Of a stretch of DNA of 64,000 nt, positions 32,348 through 44,053 are shown in pieces. Each line of letters opens with the position of its first letter. Positions within the stretch are counted from its first letter, which is position 1. The notes under the pieces are model-generated. The model did no database searches and had not been told where the DNA came from. It worked only from the letters and a program-made list of their open reading frames with translations. The DNA comes from Bryum argenteum (lineage: Eukaryota; Streptophyta; Bryopsida; Bryales; Bryaceae), in contig CM073323.1 of NCBI GenBank assembly GCA_037043015.1, positions 26,006,758 through 26,070,757 of the forward strand. The letters run 5' to 3'. Position numbers and translations under genes: made by a program.

Positions 32348-35094
32348 ATCATCTACCTTTTCCAATGTAAGCCACAAACACTCTTTCTCTCATGCTTTTG
32401 ATCCTCATTTCAATGCTCCAAAACCTCGATCTTTTAAAACTTTTGACAAACCCACTCACTCACTCCATGACTCCGAACATGATTGGACAAATGTATTAAA
32501 GCTTCAACCTTTGAACATGATTGGAAACATGTATCTGGAACGTCCTAGATTTCAATTACTAAACCGCAATCTGTGTTGATTCTGTTACAATTACAGTAGA
32601 GATTAAAGTAAGCAAGTGTGTCGTTTTTGATGTGGGCTGAGGAAACAGTAATCAGACTACTGCTCCCTCTGTCTCTGGAAAAACACCATGATCTGGTTCA
32701 AACACTTGTCTCACAATGAATCCAAGATTTGAGGAATCGAGACCATCTAAACCATATCCAACCATATCAATGAGTAATCTAGACCATTACAGAAACGTCC
32801 AACCATCGTAGAGTATTTCCTAACTGAACTCTTACTAGAATTTATCAATGCTACATTTGACTACTTCTAGACTTCAAGTAGTACATATTGGACTTTCTTG
32901 AGAGTGTGCAGATACTCAAATCCCACAATGTTAATCTTCACTCCAATTGAGAACATGCAGAATTTAGGGTTTCATTTTAATTTTTTTTTGTTTTTAAATC
33001 TTATGTGAAAGGATTGTGTTTCGGATTGCAGAGGTTTGCAAGTGGGGATGGAGGAGCTGACTGTAGCCAACACTCATCTTTGGGGAGCCAACCTTGAAAG
33101 AGGAGGCAGCAGCTATTGAATTCTAGGGATCTGATTTAGTGTAGGTAAAATATTAGTGTACTATAATAGCAGTCACCTGCACTATGAAATATTATTATGA
33201 GAGCTTACACATGCAAGCTTTTTCACAATTTTCTTCTTTTTTTCGAGGCTCTTTCTTTCTTTGCGGTGATGCACTTGTGTAATGACCCAAGACTACCGTA
33301 GTTGCTTATCAATTTTGAACAAGGGCATGTTAAATAATTTATTTATTTATGTTTAAAATCTCGACACACCAATCAAGGAATTAATTTTAGTACTTTGGTA
33401 TCAATAGTTAATGTGGTCGGTTGGTTGCTAATTTTACAAATGTTGTGACCGTGACTAAATACATCTCAATATCTGCGCGGTCGAATTTGGTAAAACTTAG
33501 TGGGTGGACTAATTGGATGGCTGTGAACAAGATCCTACGGTTGAATTTTTTGATAAAATAAATGTTCAATGATTTCAGAATGGGGTGCTTGGAGGTCATT
33601 GTACATCAAATAGTGATCAATTTTTTTTTGTAAATTTTATTGAGAATAACCAAATTGAACTATACTAGTCATAATGATACAAATTCATCTTATGAATTTT
33701 AAAAGTAGAACCCACATGAATTGTTCACTCTAAAGTATACTCTGCGAGTATATCCAAAAATGAAGGTGGAAACCGTAATGTATACCTTCAGTATTGGGTT
33801 TGGGGAATTTTTTGACTTCTACTAGCTAATAACCGGCATTTCCCACACCTCATCGGTTTTTCACAGATTTCTTCCAACAATTTCCTTATTTTATAATGAG
33901 AATAGAAATTTATTTGTAGTTTTCATCGGTTTTTAGCCGATGGTTTCAAAAATGGACCGGCTAGTGAGCAAACCTATCACTAAATTGTTGAGTTCAATGA
34001 ACAAAAAGCAACAAAGTAGTGGTATTTTCAAAATAAAATGAGTACCAGTACTTGTGTAGCCTTTTCAATTTGAGTCTTATCAGGCAAATAAAGCAAAGAA
34101 ACGGATTGAGGGGAATCACCCAAAAATCAGGGGATTTGTTGGTTACCCATAAATTGGGTTTAACGCCCCCAAGACAAAACTCTTGTTTGTATTGTAGATT
34201 GTAAAAAAAATAATTGCATCTTTATATCCTCCACCTAATCCAGTCTTCTTTGCTCATTACTCTTGTTGTTATAGCTGCAAAGAAACCTTAACCCTTAAGT
34301 GCCCACGGTGTCGTTTTTCGACATTTTGGATGTAAGGCTCCGTCTTTGGTGCACAACCCCACTTACATCCCATCGATTTTTCATCCGCCGTTTTTTTTGC
34401 TCAACTCCTCGGTGGGTTTACTCTACTCCCTCCTTGGATAAATAGCAAAAACCTTGATCCTCAATTTGTGAGAGTGGGCGAAAGAGATTTTTCATGAAAG
34501 TTTTGGTGGTGTGATCTTCAAATGGCATGCAACTTAGAGGTCATACTAATTGCCATGCTCCAAAGAAGATCCTACGGTTGGATTTTCCATTTTCATCTTT
34601 TATTTGTTTTTACGCAGTTTTGAAAAAATCAGCATTATTACCAATTGTTAGGAGCTTTACCCCCCCTTGGGCGTTTAGGGGTTAACCCTTTATTGACACA
34701 CGCGACCAAATTGGTCCTTAAATCTAAACAAGAACTTCCATACTTTCAACGGTGGCAAATTTTGAGATTTTACCCGATGTGGTCGTTTTTTTTAAAAATA
34801 TTTATAGAATCAATTTAGCTCGACACTCACCAGTTCGGATTTTTGAATTTATTTAATTATCTATGCTAAAATATGGTCAAAGGATAGTGAGGTCACATTT
34901 TTCTCAAAACAGTGATGTCAATTAAGGGTTAAATGCTACAAGTTAATCCTTGAACGCTCAAAGCAATCCCAAGGGGCATGCTTGGGTGTTTGAATGCCCA
35001 TGGGGTTTGAAACGGGCAGCCCAAAATTGGATCACAACAACTTTTGGACTTGGGCGGGATCATGAATAGTGTACTTTTTGAACTTGGGCATCAT
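32348..35094. other. intergenic, AT-rich with repeat remnants
   Basis: The first part is probably the 3' UTR of the PADRE gene. From about 33300 the sequence is AT-rich. Several pieces (AAGATCCTACGGTTGGATTTT near 34565, AAGATCCTACGGTTGAATTTT near 33530) recall words of repeat family C. No coding region was supported. Confidence 0.4.
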
Positions 35095-35350
35095 GAATGA
35101 CGCAATCAATGATGAGCTTGCAACCTCCTACAAGGTTGCGTACAACCCCAACCTACCTACCACAATCCTTTCAAAGCACATAAAATCATTCATAACAATT
35201 GTGATATTGAATTGTTCAAATTTCACTTTTTGAATGCATCATAAGAAGGTGACCAGTTTGACATCAAAATATAAGTGAAAAGTTGAGTACAATGAGAGCT
35301 ACATTCTGTTGGAAAAAAGCCCTCTGGCTTGCTTGAGCGTTCAAGGGTTA
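35095..35350 (+). repeat. dispersed repeat family B, copy 2
   Basis: Second copy of the family described at 30318-30565, with small indels and similar outer limits. Confidence 0.85.
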
Positions 35351-35494
35351 AGTCATGTTCAAACATGGTTTTCATTGAAACTGAAAGAATTCCAAACAAT
35401 GGGGGTTGAATTTCCCCTTGTAAGTTTTAGCTAGTTTATGGTGGGAAAATAAGTAGTGTGGTGGAGAAGCCTCTGTGCTTATTGTAGAGTTTTA

Positions 35495-35693
35495 GGGCCG
35501 CTTCACACTATGGCCGAAGGTCAAGAGGCCGTCAATTTCAACCAATGAAATTGCAGGAAACCATAGTTTTGGCCTCTCGAGCCTTCACACTAGAAGCCAA
35601 AGTCCACCGGCCGTTGCTCTCCGAATGGCCTATGTGGCAACGCTTTTTGACCAAGGTGACGGCCTCTCGGCATTTGTTTGTGTGAAGCGGCCC
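35495..35693. mobile_element. 199-bp MITE with terminal inverted repeats
   Basis: Starts GGGCCGCTTCACAC and ends with its exact complement GTGTGAAGCGGCCC. Inside, GCCGAAGGTCAAGAGGCCGTC is echoed in inverted form by GACGGCCTCTCGGC, so nearly the whole element can fold. The flanks are TTA on the left and TTG on the right, close to the TWA target duplication of PIF/Harbinger elements but not exact. GC content is far above the surrounding AT-rich DNA. No coding capacity. Confidence 0.85.
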
Positions 35694-36482
35694 TTGGTTC
35701 AAAGAGTTTCAATGCAAATCAAATCTGACATTACAAGGCAAATTGCACGTGTTGGGTCCATTATCTAACTTCTAATGACAAGTTTGGTTATCTTAGACTA
35801 TGAACTCTAAAATCATAGGATGATCTTGCTAGGCTACATTGGCATATGAGTTGACTTGTACAAAGTAACTTTCTCAATAATGGCTCATTTTTTAGCAAAG
35901 TTTGTAGCAAAGTTAGTTATGCAAGTGATTTGTGTGAAAGGGAAAAGAGAGTAGACGATTGGACAAATTGAAATTATTATGTTTGGACTTTTCTAGAATT
36001 TGTTTTGAATTTTTGAAATTGGACTTGTAGATTATTTTAGAATGACGTAGTCTAAAATGTTTACACTTAGTACATTTAAAAGCTATTATGTAAATCTCGT
36101 ATAGTAGCCGGCAAGAGAGATATGGACAACTTGCAGAATGCCAAAAACAGGGTGAACGTTAGGTGGATGCCAAAAATTATGTTTCTCATAAAATTGCACG
36201 GGGCTCTATAAGCAGCTACATATAGATGTTGTTCCCAAGTAGCGAAGGATAAAGTAATTTAATTGAATGAGTAACAACATTTCAAATTTTGGAGTCCTCA
36301 CAGGGTCTTGGTTCGATAATGCATGTGTCGATATCTCTCTTGTCAGGTACTGTACACTTGAGTGAGCCAATATTGGTATTGCTTCGATTTTACGCAAGCT
36401 ACCATAATTTTGCAACATGCTCCTCAAACTTTGAAGAAGAAGAGAAACTTCAACCTATTTAGAGGCCGGCATGAATAGAGTG
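35694..36482. other. intergenic, AT-rich
   Basis: A very diverged family A fragment may lie at 35880-36090 (TTATGTTTGGACTTTTCTAG, GAATTTTTGAAATTGGA). No gene was recognised. Confidence 0.35.
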
Positions 36483-36568
36483 AGCACCACGCCCGCATGG
36501 GGAGTAGAACCCACGACCACCTCATTGGGGGCCATTAGCCCTAACCGCCAAGCCCAGGCTCGTGGTGC
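36483..36568 (-). repeat. tRNA-like sequence (tRNA pseudogene or SINE head)
   Basis: On the minus strand an 86-nt segment begins GCACCACG and ends CGTGGTGC, an 8-bp acceptor-like stem. It holds an A-box-like TGGCGGTTAGGGC and a B-box-like GTGGGTTCTACTCC. The anticodon arm (GGG-CTAATGG-CCC) is short, and the T loop departs from the consensus TTCGA. I therefore read it as tRNA-derived rather than as a working tRNA. Confidence 0.5.
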
Positions 36569-37629
36569 CTAATCAAACTTTGAACAATCAAATGATGCTA
36601 TGGAGGGAGTTATTTGATAAAATCTTATGAACTTCAACAGAATTGTGTGTACTTAAAAATTATTGGTTCTCGAAATCATAAAGTGTCTTGCAATGTTGTT
36701 GGAGCCTCATACAATGTTAATACAAAATTTTACATACACTAATGAAAATCTTATAAAAAATCTACACATATAGAACTACATACACTATCTACCAACGTGC
36801 TCTCATCCTTTATTTGTATTTCAATGTTATTGGAGCAAGTATGTTCGAAATGAGGTTCACATGTTGCACTTGAATTCATCCTTCTTGTATGATTTGTATG
36901 ACTTCCCCTTTTTGTTAGCAACCTCGAGCAAGTTATCAATCAATTCTTAAACTTAACTTTACAAATGTTGCACTCGACCTTGAAAGTGGTGCTTGTTTGA
37001 AGTTGTGACTTTCCAAAGTTTTGGCTTGTCATCCAAGATGTCAATTTAAGCGTTGAGTGCATAAAGGGTTAAAAGAAAGGAAACTATTAGGCATTGTAGC
37101 AAGAATGAACCCTTTATATTTATAGCCCCAATAGTAGTACCCTCAAAGTCAACATGATTATTTCAATGGAACTGCCCTTCATCCCCAAATCCACATACAT
37201 TGTGCCCATAACTTTTGCATCCCATACCCAATTTTCCCGAAATTTGAAACCCTCGCAAAACTTGCACAAATTTCCATCATCAAAAAACTCCTAAAATTTC
37301 TAATCAAAAATTGTGATTAAACAAACTTGTCCAAACTCTTACTTGTCACCTTGAGGGAGAAAGAGAGAAAAATCTAGACGAAAGTAAAACACTCTATGGG
37401 TTGATAATTTATCACTATAAGATCTAATATGTCACCAAACCAATTGCCAAATGTCAATTTCAAATACTTAAAATTTTCCCCAAACGTTGGTGGTCAATCT
37501 TATTAGTTTGAGAAAAATTCACTTCATTTGTGATTTAATAAAGTATGAGATCTCCAAAAACCAAGATCGCTCACACGTCTACTTACATATAGTAAGCTCG
37601 CCAAGAATGGCACGCACGAAATATCTACA
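36569..37629. other. intergenic, AT-rich
   Basis: No coding, RNA or clear repeat feature was recognised. Confidence 0.4.
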
Positions 37630-37905
37630 AGGACATTACGAGTGCAAGCAATTCTAGTGCATGGGGAAAATTATTAGAAATCTAGAGCAAGTTTGAATCA
37701 TCATTTTTCTGGACTCTTCTACATTAAGTTATGAATTTCTAATATTGACACTACAGGAGTACATGTGTTCCTAGAATGGTGCCCTAAAGTGATATCCTAT
37801 AATGTTTGCAGTGAGTACTATTGTATGAAGAAGCTATTATGTACCTGTAAGTGAAGATTACCAGAGCTCCTACTCCATTTCAGACCACTCTACTATATAA
37901 AAGAT
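37630..37905 (+). repeat. dispersed repeat family A, copy 4
   Basis: Carries GCAAGCAATTCTAGTGCATG, TAGAGCAAGTTTGAATCATC, GGACTCTTCTACATTAAGTT, GTTCCTAGAATGGTGCCCTA and AGTGAGTACTATTGTATGAA in family order. It ends with CTCCATTTCAGACCACTCTA, close to the end of the copy at 25010. Confidence 0.78.
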
Positions 37906-38048
37906 CACAATATTGACTCACATTCTCAACAATCTAATTTTAAAAATTCCATCACAAATTTGTATTTGCACCAAAAAAAACACAACTGCTCAACGTAATG
38001 AGCAGAAAGAACTATCGACAAGTTGTGCTAATTGTTCTACCATCCAAT

Positions 38049-41000
38049 TCAGAGCCTGATAATAATCCCAGCTAGGTCGTCTGTAACTCCCTTCTCTACA
38101 GCAATTTTGAATAACTTGTTCAAAATCTCCTCCGCAGGAGTGCTCTCCCTGCATCACCAAAACACCCATCCCTTATCAGAACTCTCTCTCTCTCTCTTAT
38201 CGCACATTTCATGGAACCAACTGTCCTATCAGAACTCTCTCTCTTATTGCACATTTCATGGAACCAACTGTCCTATCAGAACTCTCTCTCTCTCTCTTAT
38301 TGCACATTTCATGGAACCAACTGTCCTATCAGAACTCTCTCTCTCTCTCTTATTGCACATTTCATGGAACCAACTGTCCTATCAGAACACACTCAACCCT
38401 TCTCCTATTGCACATTTCATGGAACCAACTGTATTATCAGAACACTCAACCTTCTCTTATTGCACGTTTCATAGAACCGACTCTGGTATCAGAACACTCA
38501 ACAAGGTACTCCCCCTGTCCCATAGGTTCTCTCAAATCTACCTCAAGCGGTACATTTCAGAGGCACATTTAATGGAACCAAGTACGTTAGCACTCAACAA
38601 TCTTTTTGTACAGATTTCATGGTAGCTCATGGTAGCTCACTAAAGAGGACTCTTACGGAAACAAGTCAATAGATGGGAAGAAAAGGCTTCGTTTGACAAT
38701 GACAAATAGAGTTGAATGTAAGCTCAAATAGAATTGTATGTGGTGTTAGCAACACTAAACACCATAGTTAGTGTACTCAGAACCTCGATACTCTTTTTTA
38801 CAGATTTCATGGAAGTTCACTAAATAGGACTCTAAAGGAAACAAGTCAATGGGTGGAAAGAAAAGACTTCTTAAAGAAATTCAATGACAATGACAAGTAG
38901 AGTTGAATGTAAACCCAAATAGAGTTGTATTTGGTATTGGCAACAGTCAACACCATAGTTAGTGTACTCAAAACCTCGTTAATGAAGTTATTCATTGAGA
39001 GAGTGCACTTGTGTATGTTAGATGAGTTTACCCAGCGGCGAGGCAAAAGTCCACCACTTCTTGGTTTCCCAACTCCCAAAGTCCATCAGTTCCCAGAATG
39101 ATCATCTGATCCTCTGCCCACACACAACAATCAATTCAGCTTCTGTACATTGGAAGAAATCTAAAGAGAGGGTCGAGAAATGTCCAACATTTGAGGCCCT
39201 GCCAGCGGAAAAGGGTTAAAGCTTCACATGAGATTAGATACCTGGAGTCAATGTCTCTACAGAAATGTGGGGTTCGGCTGTAAGTCCAAAGCCTCCACTC
39301 GCTCCATCGCGTTGATTATCTGACCAACTATCAGAAGCAAACTAAAAACATCAACATCAGAAATCAAAAGCCTAAGATTCTCTATCAAATTAACATAAGG
39401 TATCAGATAATACCAACGAATCCATTACAGATGAAAATTAGGACCGACTATCAAAAGTAGGAACGTAAGGATTAAGAAACCACCAGATTATCAGACCAAG
39501 TATCAGAAATTCAACATTCAGATAAGTGGAAGATTGATGCAAAGGAACGTACTCTTTAAGATAGACATCGCCGAATGCGCGAGACAGAGCCAACAAGCCT
39601 CCAACTCTCCACGTTCCACCCACATTCACTACCTGCAGCATGAAAAAGTAATGTATTGTTTTGTATATTCATATTCATTATTTAGATTACTATGAATTGC
39701 TCCGTTTGTCAAGGAAAAATACCGTGATTTGCTTCAAAAGTATGTTGTTTGTATGATCCTCTTTGGTTCAACAAAAGGAACTGCAAACAATATTGAGCTA
39801 TCCTAGTAGTGTGCCATTCATGTTGTATAGGTCTGCAACGCAAGACTCTGAAAGTTGAATCTTATTCCCTTGTAATATTGAAACTATTCCCTTGTAATAT
39901 AGAAATCATGGTGATTTTCTGAGACGGAGGGAGTAATATATAACCTTTGCTATATAATGTTAAACTGAAATGGAGGATTTGAGCTTGGACTTACAAGGGG
40001 CTTCCTTGGAGTTGGGTTCTTGGCTTCAATGCGCATCCGCTCCTCCTTCACATCCGGCTGCGATGCAACAATAACAACTTCAGCTTTTCAATACCATACA
40101 ACAAATTAGTCCAGCTTTTTATAGCAGAAAGATTACCTTGTGGTCAACAGTTAATTGAATCGCTTGACCTCCACGAACTAGAATAACTCGAGCATCGCCA
40201 ACATTCGCCGTCACAAGCTCCTTGCTGCCATCTGCAAGTTCATCGTTCAGATTATCAGTACTCGCATCCCTCTGCTTTATGTGAAAAAGTATCGTTTTAT
40301 CTTTTTAGTATTAAAAATATCATAAGGATACCTGGTTTGGAAAAGAGGACACTAGTTGCTGCTGTAGCGCCACATTTTGCTCCTCCCAAACCCCGCTCAC
40401 GTAAAGCTCCAAAAAGTCCCTTCGGCGGTGCCTATACTTTGCATGCCAAACACATGCTCAACAGTTGTATGCGAAACGTAATACAATTGGAACACTTAAG
40501 TTCAGAAATTATTTCACATCCACTTCGTGAACAAATGTACCGTAAAGCTCATGGCTAGTACACTGGATGGAATGCAAAGGCTACTTAGTTATTTACCAGA
40601 GTGAGCTGGTCGATTTCCAGGTAAGTATCTCGAGTAGCCTTCAGCACATTAGGATCTGTAAGCACAACTGCAGCTTAGAAAAAGAAAAAGAAAGAAAGAA
40701 ACCGACCACGGCAGCAGGAAAGATGAAAAGAACAGTTGATTTGAACCAGACCTGATAATTTCTTCTTATAGATTGGCCAGAAGCTTTTCTGCAACATCCT
40801 GAAAACCAGAGGGACGAACGTTAGTTCGACTTACTTGCTCATGATGAGCGATAATCAACAAATGAGCGATGATTAGTCGTACTCTGAGACGGCGTTTCCT
40901 CCATGGCCATCATAAACTCCGAAGAATGCAGGCTCCTTCCCAGTGGAGTCTACTTGAATTGTAAAGGTGTCCTCCATTTGCACCCTCCCGGTCCCTTGCA

Positions 41001-41842
41001 CGGCAGCTCCGCCACACCTTCATGCCACATTCCCAACTCTTTAGCGATTGCAATGATCTCTTTTACTCCAACTTCAATTCATAACAATTTCTTGAAGAGT
41101 CCAAATATGATGATTCCAGTATGTCCAACCTTCCATGCGCACAAATTGCATACATTTGATTCCCATGCTGAATTTTGAGCAAGTTACCTTATAGCATTAA
41201 CATGACATTGAACACAATATTCTCATTGAGGTAACAAATACACATTATTGTGCAACAGAATTCTATATTGTATAAATGTATCGTTCAAAAGCAGCCCCAT
41301 GTACAATATTTGCAGGTTTCAGGGGAGTACCGTTCTTTGAGCTGGACCAGGGCGCAGCATGGTGAAGAGAAGCCAGCGGTTCTTGTTCGAATGTGCACGA
41401 ATCCTGCTTTCTCTGCACAGTCCCTGCTTTCCCATTCCTTATTGCCCTAATTCTATATGCACCATTTTAGGTTACTAGCATTGCATTATCAAATTACTTG
41501 CCTGACGAGCGTCGCAGCGAACGTGAGCCTGTCACAAAAGAGGACGAATACACCGCCGGCGTCCGCGCTACGTCCGTCATCGTCGTCTGCACACGAAACG
41601 GAATGGCTTAACCCTAAAATCCGAACTCAATTCCATAATCCAGAACCCAATTCCGAAACTCAAAACCCAATTTCATAATCCAGAACACACTCTCGAAAAT
41701 CCACTTTGATTCGGATTTTTAAAAAATAATTCAGAATCCGGCATGCAGCTCAAAGAACGACATAATGCAATCACTATGGGCGGAGGCGAGAGAGGCTTAC
41801 GATGGGCATGATGGTGGCAGCGTAACTGGCAACGCACGACAT
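38049..41842 (-). CDS. protein phosphatase 2C, 12 exons
   Basis: Mg2+/Mn2+-dependent Ser/Thr phosphatase of the PP2C/PPM family. Exons (minus, approximate to a base): 41842-41801, 41586-41498, 41017-40883, 40798-40752, 40655-40597, 40431-40332, 40231-40137, 40057-39996, 39632-39548, 39341-39242, 39113-39032, 38148-38049, giving about 331 residues. PP2C motifs appear in order: GRVQMEDTF, FFGVYDGHGG (two metal-binding Asp), KCGATAATSVLF, TANVGDARVILVRGG, TVDHK, GGTWRVGGLLALSRAFGD, LTAEPHIS, ILGTDGLWE and DDLAGIII. The last replaces the usual DNIT but keeps the metal-binding Asp. An insert GLFGALRERGLGG precedes the GATA motif. Exon 9's end (TAC|GTTCCT) is the weakest junction. Intron 2 holds a family A repeat, and intron 11 consists almost entirely of tandem repeats. 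I could not assign a PP2C clade. Confidence 0.9.
38170..38510. repeat. minisatellite, ~53-bp unit, 6 copies (PP2C intron 11)
   Basis: The unit GCACATTTCATGGAACCAAC-TGTCCTATCAGAACTC plus a CTCTCT run recurs with CATTTC near 38206, 38252, 38306, 38359, 38412 and 38465. The CT run varies in length, which explains the shorter first spacing. The long plus-strand open frames here are by-products of the repeat. Confidence 0.92.
38610..38990. repeat. tandem duplication, ~185-bp unit, 2 copies (PP2C intron 11)
   Basis: The segment from ACAGATTTCATGG through GGAAACAAGTCAAT, GACAATGACAA, TAGAGTTGAATGTAA to CACCATAGTTAGTGTACTCA occurs twice back to back. The copies have diverged by point changes and a short insertion. 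Confidence 0.88.
41055..41205 (-). repeat. dispersed repeat family A, copy 5 (PP2C intron 2)
   Basis: Contains CCAACTTCAATTCATAACAA, GAAGAGTCCAAATATGATGA, TTCCAGTATGTCCAACCTTC and CAAGTTACCTTATAGC, the complement of family A core words. It shares GTTACCTTAT at its end with the copy at 63170. Confidence 0.65.
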
Positions 41843-44053
41843 TGCTGCAATGGTTGCCCCTCCTCGATCGATCAAGATTACGTGATTCTTTTCTCCAGCA
41901 AAATACGAGGATGAGAGGATGAGGTATCAATCGATCGCTAGATTCAGTTGAAGAAGCTACAGGAGTGATTGATAGCAGGCAATAGCCTGCGTTCAGGTGA
42001 CAGTGGTGGACTGGTGATGGTTTGGCGACAGCAATCAGCAGATAGGGTGACACGAGGCAGCGAGACCGCGTCTCCCTATTCTCGGACGGACGAACGGACG
42101 GAAGATGCGGACGAAAGGAGTGTGTCGAGCTCGTCGGACGAACGAAGGACGTGGAGCTCGTCGGACGAACGAAGGACGCGGAGCTCGTCGGACGTTGTAG
42201 CTTTCATTTCACTTCCGTCGTCGTTCTTCCTCCAGCTTCCACCTGGTGACTTCGCTTCCTCCGTCCCATAACATCATGGTGAAACCACCTATTGTTGTGC
42301 ACTTAAGGAAAATTGAGGGAATCTATATACTTGGAGTGAGAAAGAGTGGGTTTATATTTTCAGGACTAAGGCACAGAAAAAGACAAACTTTTCCCTATTT
42401 TGTGGTTTTTTAAGACACATATATATTTGTATACAAAGTTTAGAAGTAGACACCTACACGCGAGCACCCTACATATGTACGCATGAGGTACATGCAAGGG
42501 GGGTAAGATCTTTATAAACGCAAGAATCTTGTGTGCTTGCCTTAAGGTGGTTTGACTATACTCCTCCGGAAATTTGGAAGGGACCACATTATGGCAATGG
42601 TATTTTTTTAAGGGAACTTCTGTAGAGAGGAACACTTTTGTAAATATTATCACATTGGAGAACTGATTCAAAATATTTGCAAAGAGGGTAAGGAAAAACG
42701 TCCTTCTATCACTTCAATAGCTGGAAGAAGAATCTACATAACAACTTCAATATGATAAGATACCAATCTTCTCCATATCGGTTTTAATATGTTCACTAGT
42801 GATGGGGGAGATTTAATTAAATAATAATTTGTTTCCTAGTTTGCAGATATTTTGCAATTGTTCCTTTCTTTGCAAATATTTACAGAATTGTTTCATTGTA
42901 TGAAAAGTCCCCTTTTTTATGCTTTAGTATCTTTTTTTTCTTTTTTATTCTTTATTCTTTTAAATTATACAGTTGAATCTACAAAAAAAATAAACTTTTT
43001 GGTATAATGAATTGAAAAGACTACAATTTTGAAATCATTATAAAATTTAATTTCTAATATTAGTAGTTGGAAATTGATATTATTGGATAAAATCACATTT
43101 TATATGATAAATGGTAAAAGGCCACTAGTGACCTATGAGGAACCTCATCATTTTTCCAAAATAGTAAGTTTTCTTACACCAAGAAGACCTTGTCCCATTT
43201 CTGTTTAAAGGCTTATTGTGAACAATCTATGAATCCAGGTCTTATAAATTGGATGTGGTTCCTAACTCACCAAACTTGTCAAAAGTAAAATAAAATTCAA
43301 AAAAAGTCTTTCTATTTGGGGACAGCTCCTCAAAATTTGGGATTGACCATAAAATAATAGATTGGGCTCTTAGGGGTCAAGGTCATGGTATTGCAAAGAG
43401 TTTCTTACATACTACTTCTACTCTTGGTTACACACAAAATTGGTTAGCTATTTACATAATTTTTGAGTTTTCCTTTTTTTTCTCCAAACTTGTTTATATA
43501 CAAGTACGAATAAACCATGGATAAAAGTAGAAATGTTATTATTTATACATCAAATTTGCGGTTTATTGAGAAATAGCTATCAACTTGTTTAAACCTTTGA
43601 AGAAGCTAATACTAGATGAAAACAAGTGGGAAGCATCAACTTTGTCAATTAACTATGTAAGCAAGCAAGAATGATCAAAAGTGTGAAGAATTACAATGAG
43701 CTCAAATCAAGAAGACTTTGACCTATTAAGTCGTTCGAGTTCTTTATATACGGAAGCTGCAATTCCAAAGGTTTGATAATTGTTTGATCCTTGAAGTCAA
43801 ATCATAGTGAATTGTATTTATGGAATAGTATGAATTATCTAACCATATAGATACATGTAAGTTGAATGCAATACAAAAGTCGCGTTTGACATCTATCTTA
43901 TTCTTGGTTGGTTTTTATGTATTAAAAGGGTAGAGTATGGATACATAGGAAATCAACCTTTGAATTCTTCAATGGGGTTGAAAGCATTAGTTTCTTCCTA
44001 AAATGTATAAACTTTGAGTTCTATCATAGAGTTTCAGATTTTATTGCGTGCAG
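41843..44053. other. PP2C promoter side, then AT-rich intergenic DNA
   Basis: The first ~430 bp are GC-rich and include a 27-bp tandem repeat, GAGCTCGTCGGACGAACGAA-GGACGTG, about three copies at 42122-42195. From about 42300 the sequence becomes extremely AT-rich and stays so past 56000. The true first exon(s) of the P4-ATPase probably lie somewhere before 44054, but I could not place them. Confidence 0.45.

Noticed and set aside
38032-38625. 197-codon plus-strand open frame with repeated HISWNQLSYQNS-like units
   Set aside because: It is the translation of a minisatellite inside an intron of the minus-strand PP2C gene; the frame shifts with CT-run length.
41250-41450. Plus-strand segment with TTGCAG|GTTTCAGG that looks like an exon
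   Set aside because: It lies in intron 2 of the minus-strand PP2C gene. The PP2C exons join in phase across it, and no domain is encoded.
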